In this document: one piece after another, positions 32,767 to 41,320 of the stretch
Layout of the letters: the number at the start of each line of letters is the position of its first letter
Position numbering within the stretch: the first letter of the stretch is position 1
Assembly (NCBI RefSeq): GCF_030646015.1
Contig: NZ_JAUSLT010000096.1
Span: forward strand, 1 to 64,000
Reading direction: 5' to 3'
Length of the DNA: 64,000 nt
From: Bradyrhizobium sp.
GTDB taxonomy: Bacteria; Pseudomonadota; Alphaproteobacteria; Rhizobiales; Xanthobacteraceae
The notes under the pieces: generated by a model
Told to the model about the DNA's origin: nothing
Seen by the model: only the letters and a program-made list of their open reading frames with translations
The model's database searches: none
Program-made: the position numbers and the translations under genes

Positions 32767-34302
32767 ATGAATGCACGTCCCAACGGAGATTCGAGCACGG
32801 CTTTGCTGCCGCGCGGCGTTCGCCGCGCTCTCGATGCGATGCGCGCGAATGTCGGGCGTGACTGGAGCGTGATGGAACTCGCCGAGGCCGCGGGCCTGTC
32901 CAGCCGCACGCTGCAGCGCCAATTCCGGGAATTCGTCGGCAAGGCGCCCCGCGCAGCGCTGCGTGATATCCGGTTCGAGGCCGCGCGCCGCGAACTGCTG
33001 CAGGGCATTCCCGACGCCAAGGTGATGGATGTCGCCCAGCGCTGCGGATTCCCGCATTGCGGACGGTTTTCCGTCGAGTATCGCCGCCGTTTTGGCGAAA
33101 CCCCGTCGCAGACCGCGAAGCGACAGGCCGTCTTCGCCGATGCGCTGAGGTCGATGCCGTCGTTTACCATCCCCAGCCGCGATCGGCCCACCGTCGCGCT
33201 TCGCCCGATCGACGCCGGCCCCGAACACAGCGACGTCGCGCACAGCATCGCCGATGAGCTTTCGATCGCCCTGACGCGGGCCGGCGCCGCCGTTGTCCGG
33301 CAGCCCGGCGCGGCGCGCTACCATCTGATCGGCGCCATCAGCGGATCGGACCGGCAAACGCGCCTGACGTTCCGGCTGATTGATGCCGAAACCGGCCGTC
33401 ATCTGACGGCCTACCGTTCCGATGGTGCCCTTGGTCACGACGCGTCTCTCGACGAGCATCTCGCCACCAAGATCATCGCGGCGATGCAGCCATGCCTGCG
33501 CCTCGCGGAAATCGATCGCGCCGGCCGCAAGCCGCCGACCGATCTGAGCCCGCACGATATGGCGCTGCGGGCCATGCCCTGGGTGCTTTCGCTCAATGCC
33601 GAAGGCAATGCCCACGCGCTGGACCTGCTGGAACGCGCGATGGAGCGTGATCCGGACAACGCGCTGGCGACCGCGCTTGCGGCGTGGGCCTATAGCCAGC
33701 GCGTGGTCTATCACTTCGCCGCAACACCGAACGAGGACCGCGCGAGGAGCGCCGAATTGGCGCGAAAGGCGCAGACTATGGGCGGCGATGCCACCGTGCT
33801 CGCTGTTCTCGGCAACGCCTTCACCTTCCTGCACGATCTCGAAGCCGCGGAACTGATGATCCGCAAGGCGCTTTCGATCGACGGCGGCTCGGCCTGGGCG
33901 TGGAGCCGGAGCGGATGGCTCGACGTCTACAACAACGACGCGGATTCGGGCATCGAGCGGCTCAAGATCGCGCTCGATCTCGCGCCGAACGACAGCCTCG
34001 CCTTCAACAGCATGGTCGGCATCGGTTGCGCGCATTTCGAATCGGGCCGCTATGCTGAAGCCGCCCATTGGCAGCAACGCGCGCTGGCCGAGCATCCGTC
34101 GGCGACCTGGATCCACCGCACCATGTGCCCCGCCTACGCGTTGGTGGGGGCGGAGTCCGAGGCCCGCCGCAGCCTCACGGCGCTGCGGGAGCACTATCCG
34201 GACCTGACGGTTTCGGAAGTGCAGAAAGGCCTGCCGCCGCTGCCGCAATCCTATTGCGATCGGGTATTCGATGCGCTGCACAGCGTCGGGCTGCCACTCT
34301 AG
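32767..34302 (+). CDS. AraC-type HTH regulator fused to a C-terminal TPR region
   Basis: A 511-residue protein with an unusual order: an AraC HTH at the N-terminus (about residues 15-110, including WSVMELAEAAGLSSRTLQRQFREFVGKAPRAAL and AQRCGFPHCGRFSVEYRRRFGETPSQ). A middle part (about 130-250) resembles the adenylate-cyclase-associated IADELSIALTRAG...YHLIGAISG domain, followed by TPR repeats to about 490 (ALDLLERAMERDPDNALATALAAWAY, ALDLAPNDSLAFNSMVG). ATG 32767 follows GGAGATTCCTTC. It is divergent from mddA and may regulate it. Confidence 0.82.
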   Translation: MNARPNGDSSTALLPRGVRRALDAMRANVGRDWSVMELAEAAGLSSRTLQRQFREFVGKAPRAALRDIRFEAARRELLQGIPDAKVMDVAQRCGFPHCGRFSVEYRRRFGETPSQTAKRQAVFADALRSMPSFTIPSRDRPTVALRPIDAGPEHSDVAHSIADELSIALTRAGAAVVRQPGAARYHLIGAISGSDRQTRLTFRLIDAETGRHLTAYRSDGALGHDASLDEHLATKIIAAMQPCLRLAEIDRAGRKPPTDLSPHDMALRAMPWVLSLNAEGNAHALDLLERAMERDPDNALATALAAWAYSQRVVYHFAATPNEDRARSAELARKAQTMGGDATVLAVLGNAFTFLHDLEAAELMIRKALSIDGGSAWAWSRSGWLDVYNNDADSGIERLKIALDLAPNDSLAFNSMVGIGCAHFESGRYAEAAHWQQRALAEHPSATWIHRTMCPAYALVGAESEARRSLTALREHYPDLTVSEVQKGLPPLPQSYCDRVFDALHSVGLPL

Positions 34303-34325
34303 ACCGCGCGCATCCGGCGAACACT

Positions 34326-34466
34326 CTAGTCGGCCAGCCTGTCGATCGCGGCTGGCCTGTCGCCCTGTACCACGTTCAGCTTTTGCAACGCGAATATATG
34401 CGCAATTGCAAACGCAATCATGAAGGCCGCCATCAGGAAGCAGAGCCGCCATGGCATCGCCGTCAT
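34326..34466 (-). CDS. 46-residue single-pass membrane protein
   Basis: The frame reads MTAMPWRLCFLMAAFMIAFA followed by IAHIFALQKLNVVQGDRPAA, giving one hydrophobic segment near the N-terminus and a short polar tail. Its ATG overlaps the stop of the preceding 93-codon frame (ATGA at 34466-34463), which suggests translational coupling. No family is recognised. It is shorter than usual gene-finder limits. Confidence 0.5.
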   Translation of the reverse strand: MTAMPWRLCFLMAAFMIAFAIAHIFALQKLNVVQGDRPAAIDRLAD

Positions 34467-34744
34467 GGCTGCACCGGCCCGGATGATCGCATCTCAAGGC
34501 CTGTATGATGAGCGCGGTGCGCGTCGATGAGATGGCGGTGCTGGTTGATCCGGCGCGCCGCCGACCGGCTTCGGGATTCATGAAGCGCCCTGATCATGCC
34601 GGTCCAGACTCCGGCGACACCGGCTGCGACGCCTCGCCCGAAACGGCGCAGATGAGAGCGAATCCGCATCCTCCTCCACCTCCATCGCGGCGCAGTGGTG
34701 AACGGCTCGATCAACCGCGTCTCATCGTCGATAAATGCGTGCAT
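34463..34744 (-). CDS. small basic hypothetical protein
   Basis: A 93-residue arginine-rich frame (WRWRRMRIRSHLRRFGRG...RALHESRSRSAARRINQHRHLI). The ESRSRSAARRINQHRHLI part looks like the DUF1127-related short proteins of rhizobia, but this is only a resemblance. GAGG stands seven bases before the ATG, and the stop overlaps the start of the 46-residue membrane protein downstream. Confidence 0.5.
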   Translation of the reverse strand: MHAFIDDETRLIEPFTTAPRWRWRRMRIRSHLRRFGRGVAAGVAGVWTGMIRALHESRSRSAARRINQHRHLIDAHRAHHTGLEMRSSGPVQP

Positions 34745-35065
34745 CAGACCGCCTCGCTATGTCAGATATTTTGCGAGAATAGAATTCGGTCCACCCACCG
34801 TCGTCATCCGGTCAGACGAGCATCGATTACAATTTATTTTGAACTCGCTGCGGTCTCCTCCAATTAGAGGACATTGCGTCGCCGTCCTTGGTTAAGCCGC
34901 CCGATAACCAACACGTGAAATCGGTGACGACGCCGGCTAGCCGTTTCGCGCCACGCAATGATGGGCCCGGCTTGCGCTGCCACGGAAATGCCGCTGAATC
35001 GGAATGTCTTCGCCGTGCGGCACACTGCCATTTCTTTCGACGTCATTTTACCGGGACTGATAATA
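34745..35065. other. gene-free promoter region of the LuxR gene with a conserved element
   Basis: No gene is supported here. The AT-richer stretch 34770-34860 contains TCGTCATCCGGTCAGACGAG and then CGATTACAATTT at 34801-34836. An inverted counterpart is found at 36301-36340, on the other side of the LuxR gene. Frames crossing this region lack ribosome sites. Confidence 0.5.
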
Positions 35066-36235
35066 ATGGATGATAGAGAGCAGCTTTTAGCGTTAACCGG
35101 CGATATTTACGACGCCGTCTTCGACCCCGACCACCGAACCGACGTTCTCGACAGGATCGCGGACTTTGCCGGCGGCGATTCGGGCGGCCTGCTCTCGAAG
35201 CATGCCTTGGGCAGCTCTTTGGGCAGCTCTTTGGGCAGGGCCTTGGGCACGGCCGAACACCTGTATTGCTACATTGGAAATGACTCGGAGGGCCTGCGGG
35301 CCTATTCGGAGAGCTATCCGAAACTCGATTCCACGGCGGACCCGCTGTCGGTCGGAGTCGAGCAGATCGTGAGCACCACCGATCTCGTGCCCTACGAGGA
35401 ATTTCGCCGCGGCCGCTTCTATCGGGAATGGGCCCGGCCGCATGGCTGGATCGACATTGCCAGCGCGGTGATCGAAAAGTCGGCAACCAGCTGCACGTTT
35501 CTCAGTGTCGCGCGACGCGAGGCCAGCGGCCTGGTCGACGCCGACATGCGCCGCCGCATGGCGCTGATCATTCCCCACGTCCGTCGCGCACTGCTGATCG
35601 GCAAGACCATCCACCACAGGGAGGCTGAAGCGACCTGCCTGACGGACATTCTCGACGGGCTGAGCGCCGGCATGATCCTCGTCGACGCCAGCGGCCGCAT
35701 CGTCCACGCCAACGCGGCCGGCAGCACCATACTCGCCGCTGCCGACTTTCTCCGCAGGACGCCCTGCGGACGGCTGGTTGCCGGTGAGGCGCCCGTCAAC
35801 GCAGCCTTGCGCGAGATCCTCCACGGCGCCGGCGGCGGCGACGCGGAGCTTGGCGTCAAGGGCATCGCCCTGCCGCTGACCGCCCGCAATGGCGAACGCT
35901 ACGTCGCCCACGTGTTGCCGCTGACCTCGGGCGCACGCCGAAAGGCCGGCCTTGCCTATGACGCGGTGGCTGCCTTGTTCGTGCGCAAGGCGGCGCTCGA
36001 GGCTTTCTCGCCTTCGGGAGTCATTGGCGAGATGTACAATCTGACGCCGACCGAACTGCGCGTGCTGCTCGCCATCGTCGACGTCGGCGGCGTTCCCGAG
36101 GTGGCAGCGTCGCTCGGCGTCGCGGCCACCACCATCAAAACCCATCTCAGTCGCCTGTTTGAAAAGACAGGCGTCGGCCGTCAAGCCGACCTGGTCAAGC
36201 TGGTCGCCGGATTCGCGACACCGCTGGCGAGTTGA
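35066..36235 (+). CDS. LuxR family transcriptional regulator
   Basis: A 389-residue protein with a C-terminal LuxR HTH (LTPTELRVLLAIVDVGGVPEVAASLGVAATTIKTHLSRLFEKTGVGRQADLVKL) and a central PAS-like region (ILDGLSAGMILVDASGRIVHANAAGSTILAAADFL). The start at 35066 (MDDREQLLALTGDIYDAVFDP) fits the family; its ribosome site is weak. Near residues 48-63 four 12-bp repeats encode LGSSLGSSLGRALGTA. Ligand and targets are unknown. Confidence 0.83.
   Translation: MDDREQLLALTGDIYDAVFDPDHRTDVLDRIADFAGGDSGGLLSKHALGSSLGSSLGRALGTAEHLYCYIGNDSEGLRAYSESYPKLDSTADPLSVGVEQIVSTTDLVPYEEFRRGRFYREWARPHGWIDIASAVIEKSATSCTFLSVARREASGLVDADMRRRMALIIPHVRRALLIGKTIHHREAEATCLTDILDGLSAGMILVDASGRIVHANAAGSTILAAADFLRRTPCGRLVAGEAPVNAALREILHGAGGGDAELGVKGIALPLTARNGERYVAHVLPLTSGARRKAGLAYDAVAALFVRKAALEAFSPSGVIGEMYNLTPTELRVLLAIVDVGGVPEVAASLGVAATTIKTHLSRLFEKTGVGRQADLVKLVAGFATPLAS
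35207..35254 (+). repeat. four 12-bp in-frame tandem repeats
   Basis: TTGGGCAGCTCT occurs twice exactly, then TTGGGCAGGGCC and TTGGGCACGGCC. The repeat is in frame in the LuxR gene and encodes LGSS/LGRA/LGTA units, so unit number can change without a frameshift. Confidence 0.85.
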
Positions 36236-36300
36236 CACGGCCTCGTTCGGAGAGCGCAGGGACGCGGCAGCCGCCGTGCGGCTCGCGCAATCGTGAAGCA

Positions 36301-36340
36301 AAATATTGTAATCGGGTTTCGTCCGAACGGAGGATGACGA
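36301..36340. repeat. inverted copy of the 34801 element
   Basis: The reverse complement reads TCGTCATCCTCCGTTCGGAC, then GAAACCCGATTACAAT. It shares TCGTCATCC, a TTC/TC-x-GACGA block and CGATTACAAT with 34801-34836. It precedes the small membrane-protein gene at 36391. Confidence 0.5.
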
Positions 36341-36390
36341 TGAGCGCATCGAACCTTATCTGTGGCTGCTCCATTCCAAAGGAACGAGTC

Positions 36391-36537
36391 GTGTTGAAGA
36401 GAATATTTTTGATTGGTGCCATCGTCGGCATCGCGGTGGCACACGGGGTCGTGTTGTACAAAACTGATACCGGCGTCCGTTCGGCCGATACGAAGCAGGA
36501 GATGGCTTCAGGAACCCGCAGGGCGGCCTATTGGTGA
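36391..36537 (+). CDS. 48-residue single-pass membrane protein
   Basis: GTG 36391 follows AAAGGAACGAGTC. The product begins VLKRIFLIGAIVGIAVAHGV, a membrane or signal-anchor segment, with a short polar tail ending GTRRAAYW. A longer frame from 36232 lacks a ribosome site. Function unknown; it precedes the DUF1127 gene by 49 bases in the same direction. Confidence 0.5.
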   Translation: MLKRIFLIGAIVGIAVAHGVVLYKTDTGVRSADTKQEMASGTRRAAYW

Positions 36538-36586
36538 AGCGGTAGACGGCCCTGGCGCCGAATTTGAATATTTCCAGGAAATTGTG

Positions 36587-36862
36587 ATGACTGCTATTCG
36601 CACAAACATCCAACCGTCATCGACGGACACACCGGCATTGCCGGGAGGATTGGGGAGCCTTCTGAGTCGCCTTGTCAACCGCTGGGTTGCGGGCGTGATC
36701 GCGCGTTCAGAGCGCCAGGCGGCACGCATCGCGCTGCGTCAGCTCGACGACCGGGAGCTGAAAGACATCGGTCTTCGCAGATTTCAAATCGGTGATGCTG
36801 TTGACGATATTGCCAGCGAACGGACGCGGCGTCAGCAATGCGGGCTGTCTTGCCAGCAATGA
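36587..36862 (+). CDS. DUF1127 domain protein
   Basis: A 91-residue protein whose C-terminal half has the DUF1127 pattern (RQAARIALRQLDDRELKDIGLRRFQIGDAVD). ATG 36587 follows AGGAAATTGTG. In alphaproteobacteria short DUF1127 proteins affect RNA turnover and phosphate or carbon responses; this one also has an N-terminal extension of about 40 residues. The longer frame from 36413 overlaps the previous small gene and is not used. Confidence 0.8.
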   Translation: MTAIRTNIQPSSTDTPALPGGLGSLLSRLVNRWVAGVIARSERQAARIALRQLDDRELKDIGLRRFQIGDAVDDIASERTRRQQCGLSCQQ

Positions 36863-36869
36863 CCTCCAT

Positions 36870-37061
36870 TTCGTCGCTCGCCGCCCCATGCTTCGAGACG
36901 CTCGCGTTGCTCGCTCCTCAGCATGAGGTGGTTATGCGGCAACAAGTTCAACCTCATCCGGAGGAGCCGCGCGTACTTCGCGCGGCGTCTCGAAGGATGG
37001 CAGCGGGCAGCATGCCAGATGGTTCGAGACGCGCGTCCCGGCAGCAAACGCTGCCGGGACG
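36870..37061. repeat. rhizobial interspersed repeat region with paired inverted blocks
   Basis: TTCGAGACGC / GCGTCTCGAA blocks, CCTCATCCGGAGGAGCCGCG and TCGAAGGATGGC are typical parts of interspersed elements in rhizobia (from memory). The region holds no supported gene and separates the convergent DUF1127 and carboxylase genes. Confidence 0.6.
37034..37061 (-). terminator. strong hairpin downstream of the carboxylase operon
   Basis: CGTCCCGGCAGC and GCTGCCGGGACG form a perfect 12-bp stem with an AAAC loop, 35 bases past the carboxylase stop. It lacks a T-run, so it may protect the mRNA end rather than terminate transcription. Confidence 0.5.
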
Positions 37062-37095
37062 GAGTTAGACGTGTCGCCGGGACACGCAAGCGATC

Positions 37096-40000
37096 CTACC
37101 AGGCATCGATGCAGGGGCGCTTGCGGTGCGTGCGCGGCGCGGGCTTCGGCACCGACTGCAGGCCGGCCATGATCCAGCGGCGGGTCTCGGCCGGATCGAT
37201 CACTTCGTCGATCTCGAGCACCGATGCGATCGAGGTTGCCTTGCCGTTGGCATAGAGTTCCGCCACCTTGGCCTGATAATATTTCTCCCGCTCGACCGGA
37301 TCTGATATCGCTTCCATTTCCTTGCGGAAGCCGAGCCGCACATAGCCTTCCAGCCCCATGCCGCCGAATTCGCCGGTCGGCCAGGCCACCGTGAAGAAGG
37401 AGGCGTGGAAGCCACCGCCGATCATGGACTGTGCGCCGAGGCCGTAGCCCTTGCGCAGCACGATGCCGAACAGCGGCACGGTGAGGCTCGCCCCGGTCAC
37501 GAACATGCGGGCGACATGACGCACGATCGCGGTCTTCTCGGCCTCGGGCCCCACCATGAAGCCCGGCGTATCGCACAGCGACACGATCGGGATGTCGAAG
37601 GCGTCGCACAGCTGCAGGAAGCGTGCCGCCTTGTCCCCGGCCGGCGCGTCGATCGCGCCGCCGAGGTGTTTGGGGTTGTTGGCGATCAATCCGAACGGCC
37701 TGCCTTCGATACGAATGAAGGCCGTGATCATGCCGACGCCGAAGTCCCGGCGTATTTCCAGCACCGATCCCTCGTCCGCCAGAAGATCGATGACAGTGCG
37801 GATATCATAGACGCGCAGCCGGTTTTCGGGGATGGCGCGTCGCAGCAGGCGTTGATCTGCGGCTTTCCAGGAGGCGACCGAGCCTTGAAAGTAGGACAGG
37901 TATTTTTGCGCGGCGCTGGTGGCTTCCTCCTCGTCCTCGACCAGAATGTCGATGACGCCATTCGGCGCCTGGAATGATACCGGTCCCACTTCGGCCGGAT
38001 GATAGACGCCGAGGCCGCCGCCCTCGATCATCGCCGGCCCGCCCATGCCGATCGATGCGTTCCGGGTCGCGATGATGACGTCGCAACAGCCGAGCATCGC
38101 GGCATTGCCCGCAAAACAATAGCCGGACACCACGCCCACCACAGGCACCAGACCGGACAGTTTTGCGAACTGAACGAAGGACGGCCCGTCGAGGCCGGTC
38201 ATGCCGAGCCGGTCGGTATCGCCGGGGCGGCCGCCGCCGCCCTCGCCATAAAATACCAGCGGCATCCGCCACTGCTCGGCGAGGCCCAGCATCCGGTCGA
38301 TCTTCTTGTGGTTCATGTGGCCTTGCGTACCAGCCAGCACGGTGTAGTCGTAGGAGATCACCATGCAGCGGGCCTGATGCGCGCCGAATTGTTCCGCGTT
38401 GACCGTAGCGACGCCGGCAATCAACCCGTCGGCGGGCGTGTTCTTGATGAGGTCGTCGACCTTGCGCCGGCGGCGCTGGGCGGCAATCGCCAGCGAGCCG
38501 TATTCGACGAAGGACCCCTCATCGACCAGCTGCGCGATATTCTCCCGCGCCGTTCGCTGATTGGTCTTGCGCCGGCGCGCGACCGATTCCGGGCGATTGG
38601 CGTCGAGCGTCATGGCATGGCGCGCGATCAATTCCGCCAGATCCCGCCTGATGTGATCGAGATCGACAGCTGCCTCTGCCTCGACCGCGTCGCCCGCGAC
38701 CTCGGCGGGTTCGAGAAACAGGATGGTCTCGCCGTGCATCAGCGTCGCGCCGCCGCCGGCGACAATCTTCGTCACCTTGCCGCCGTGCGGCGCGGCAACG
38801 AGGTGCTCCATCTTCATGGATTCGAGGATGGCGATCTGCTGCCCCGGACGAACCATATCGCCTTCGGTCACCTCGATCGCAACGATGGTGCCCTGTAACG
38901 GCGCCGGCACCGCTACCGATCCCAGCGGACCGGCGGCTGGATCGCCCGCCTTGGAGAACGACGCCGCTCCGCCCGCCGCGTCCGCGCTGGCGAAGAACAG
39001 CGGCCGCGCCATGTCCCGGGACGAACCGACCAGGGCCGCGACGTGGGTATCGATAAAACCGGTGCTGATGCGATTGCTGACAAAATCAGGATGCGCCAGC
39101 ACCGCCTGGATGAACGGAATATTGGTGTCGACGCCCGCGATGCGGAATTCGCGCAAGGCGCGCGCGGCCTTCTGCACGACGTCAGGCCAGCTCGCGGCCG
39201 GCGCATGAACGATCACCTTGGCCAGCAGGGAGTCGAAGGCCGCGCTGGTCCGGTAGCCGGCATAACCGAAGGTATCGACTCGCACGCCCGGGCCGGACGG
39301 CGGATCGAACACGCCGAGCGTCCCGCCGGTCGGCCTGGTCGCGCCCTGCTCGTCCATCACTTCCATATTGATGCGAAGCTGCATCGCAAAGCCGCGCGGC
39401 GCCGGAACCTCCGATTGCGCCAGGCCGAGCGAGGCCAGGCTTGCACCGGCGGCGACAGCCAGTTGCGACTTGACGAGATCGACGCCGAGCACCTCCTCGG
39501 TCACGGTATGCTCGACCTGCAGGCGCGGATTGGCCTCGATGAAGGCGAACCGGGGATCGCCAACGGTGGTTTCACCATCGACCAGGAATTCGAAGGTCCC
39601 GAGATTGTCGTAATGCGCGGCAGCCGCCAGCTGCCGGGCGGCGTCAATGATGCGCGCACGCAGGCCGTCGCTCAGCGAGGGGCTGGGTGCGACTTCGATG
39701 AGCTTCTGGTTGCGACGCTGGATCGTGCATTCGCGCTCCCACAAATGGCTGATCGCGCCGTAATGGTCGCCGATGATCTGCACCTCGATATGGCGCGCCT
39801 TGCGGATCAGGCGCTCGACATAGACGCTGTCGTTTCCGAAGGCCGCCTTCGCCTCGGACTGGCAGCGCGCATAGGCTTCCTCGAGCTTGGAGGCTTCTTC
39901 GACGAACCGCATGCCGCGCCCGCCGCCGCCGGCCACCGCCTTGATCATGACCGCGCCACCGCTGCCGAGCGAGGCAAAGAATGCCTTTGTCTGATCCAGC

Positions 40001-40416
40001 GTGGTCGGACCGCTGGTCCCTTCGATCACAGGCACGCCGCAGCGCCTGGCGAGCGCCTTGGCCGCGATCTTGTCGCCGAACAGATCGAGCGCCTCGGGCG
40101 ACGGTCCGACGAAAACGATCCCCTCCTCCGCGCAACGCCGCGCCAGCTGCGAATTCTCGCTGAGAAAGCCGTAGCCGGGGTGCAGCGCGTCGCAATTGGT
40201 CGCCTTGGCGGCGGCAATGACCGCCTCGATGTCGAGATAGGCGCGCGCGCCACGTCCCGGGATCTCAAGACTCTCGTCGGCGGCGCGGACATGCAGCGAC
40301 AGCGCGTCGTCCTGGGGGTGGACGGCGACGGTGGCAAGGCCTGCTTCGCCGGCGGCGCGGCTGATGCGAATGGCGATCTCGCCGCGGTTGGCGATCAGGA
40401 GTCTGTGAAAGGGCAT
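37096..40416 (-). CDS. single-chain biotin-dependent acyl-CoA carboxylase
   Basis: The 1106-residue protein contains all modules of the reaction. Biotin carboxylase spans about residues 1-450 (LLIANRGEIAIRI, HPGYGFLSEN, IKAVAGGGGRGMRFV, FIEANPRLQVEHTVTE). The biotinyl carrier is near 510-585 with the lysine in ILESMKMEH. A two-part carboxyltransferase runs from about 600 to 1100 (EYGSLAIAAQRRRRK, CMVISYDYTVLAGTQGHMNHKK, SLCDTPGFMVGPEAEKTAIVRH). This layout resembles bacterial single-chain long-chain acyl-CoA carboxylases. Acyl substrate unknown; the context suggests a product of the linked importer and CoA-transferase. Confidence 0.92.
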   Translation of the reverse strand: MPFHRLLIANRGEIAIRISRAAGEAGLATVAVHPQDDALSLHVRAADESLEIPGRGARAYLDIEAVIAAAKATNCDALHPGYGFLSENSQLARRCAEEGIVFVGPSPEALDLFGDKIAAKALARRCGVPVIEGTSGPTTLDQTKAFFASLGSGGAVMIKAVAGGGGRGMRFVEEASKLEEAYARCQSEAKAAFGNDSVYVERLIRKARHIEVQIIGDHYGAISHLWERECTIQRRNQKLIEVAPSPSLSDGLRARIIDAARQLAAAAHYDNLGTFEFLVDGETTVGDPRFAFIEANPRLQVEHTVTEEVLGVDLVKSQLAVAAGASLASLGLAQSEVPAPRGFAMQLRINMEVMDEQGATRPTGGTLGVFDPPSGPGVRVDTFGYAGYRTSAAFDSLLAKVIVHAPAASWPDVVQKAARALREFRIAGVDTNIPFIQAVLAHPDFVSNRISTGFIDTHVAALVGSSRDMARPLFFASADAAGGAASFSKAGDPAAGPLGSVAVPAPLQGTIVAIEVTEGDMVRPGQQIAILESMKMEHLVAAPHGGKVTKIVAGGGATLMHGETILFLEPAEVAGDAVEAEAAVDLDHIRRDLAELIARHAMTLDANRPESVARRRKTNQRTARENIAQLVDEGSFVEYGSLAIAAQRRRRKVDDLIKNTPADGLIAGVATVNAEQFGAHQARCMVISYDYTVLAGTQGHMNHKKIDRMLGLAEQWRMPLVFYGEGGGGRPGDTDRLGMTGLDGPSFVQFAKLSGLVPVVGVVSGYCFAGNAAMLGCCDVIIATRNASIGMGGPAMIEGGGLGVYHPAEVGPVSFQAPNGVIDILVEDEEEATSAAQKYLSYFQGSVASWKAADQRLLRRAIPENRLRVYDIRTVIDLLADEGSVLEIRRDFGVGMITAFIRIEGRPFGLIANNPKHLGGAIDAPAGDKAARFLQLCDAFDIPIVSLCDTPGFMVGPEAEKTAIVRHVARMFVTGASLTVPLFGIVLRKGYGLGAQSMIGGGFHASFFTVAWPTGEFGGMGLEGYVRLGFRKEMEAISDPVEREKYYQAKVAELYANGKATSIASVLEIDEVIDPAETRRWIMAGLQSVPKPAPRTHRKRPCIDAW

Positions 40417-40435
40417 GAATGTTTCCGGTTAGAAC

Positions 40436-41320
40436 TCAGCGATCCTTCATGGTGGGATCGAGCACGATGCGCAAGGACTCTCCCAGCGCGTTGAAGGCCA
40501 GCGAAATGACCAGAATGGCCAATCCCGGCGCATACATCTGTTCCGGCGCGATCTCCATGTATTGATAGGCCCGGGCCAGCATCGCACCCCAGCTCGGATT
40601 GGGCGGCTGGATGCCGAGACCGAGAAAGCTGAGACTGGCTTCCGCGAGCAGTGCCGCAGCCAGCAGCAGCGTCACCTGGACGATCACCGGCTGCAAGGCG
40701 TTCGGCAGCACGTGCTTCCACAGGATATGCCAGACCGGGGCGCCGAAGCAGCGCGACGCATCGACATAAAGTTCCTGGCGCACGATCAAGGTACGCGCCC
40801 GCACGATCCGCGCCAGCGACGGGAACATCACGATGCCGACCGCGATCATGCCGTTGGTCAGGCCGATGCCGAGCGCGCCGGTCACCGCGATCGCCAGCAC
40901 GATCGCCGGAAACGAAAGAAACGTATCGATCACGCGGCTGATGATATCATCAGCCCAGCCGCCGAAGAAACCGGCCATCAATCCCACCGGCAGACCGATG
41001 GCGACGGCGACGCTGACCGCCAGCAGGCTGGCATAGACGGTGGCCGGTGCGCCCCAGATCAGCCGGCTGAAGATGTCGCGACCGAGATCGTCGGTGCCGA
41101 GCAGATGGTCCGGGCCGGGCGCCGCCAGCATGTTGTTGACGTCCTGCGCGGTCGGCTGATACGGCGCGATCCACGGCGCGCCAACAGCGACAATGACCAG
41201 CCCGAGCAGCACGATAATCGCCAGCGCGGCACGCAGATCCCCGGCCAGCCACCGGAAGAAACGACGTGCGCGGTTTTCTCTCGCGGGGCGCGGCCGGCCT
41301 GGAAGTGCGAGGTCGGTCAT
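40436..41320 (-). CDS. dppC: ABC transporter permease (DppC type)
   Basis: A 294-residue inner-membrane protein with the N-terminal OppC/DppC core and the EAA-like loop LYVDASRCFGAPVWHILWKHVLPNALQPVI. LLGTDDLGRDIFSRLIWGA is typical of DppC. The start is ATG 41320, which overlaps the stop of the partner permease by four bases. The large frame running to 42058 is a shadow. Confidence 0.9.
   Translation of the reverse strand: MTDLALPGRPRPARENRARRFFRWLAGDLRAALAIIVLLGLVIVAVGAPWIAPYQPTAQDVNNMLAAPGPDHLLGTDDLGRDIFSRLIWGAPATVYASLLAVSVAVAIGLPVGLMAGFFGGWADDIISRVIDTFLSFPAIVLAIAVTGALGIGLTNGMIAVGIVMFPSLARIVRARTLIVRQELYVDASRCFGAPVWHILWKHVLPNALQPVIVQVTLLLAAALLAEASLSFLGLGIQPPNPSWGAMLARAYQYMEIAPEQMYAPGLAILVISLAFNALGESLRIVLDPTMKDR

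Noticed and set aside
32608..34581. A 657-codon minus-strand frame
   Set aside because: It lies opposite the AraC-TPR gene and overlaps the small coupled genes in another phase; no recognisable domain.
34505..34867. A 120-codon plus-strand frame before the LuxR gene
   Set aside because: No ribosome site, low-complexity PPPPPSRRSG stretch, and it lies antisense to the better supported coupled small genes.
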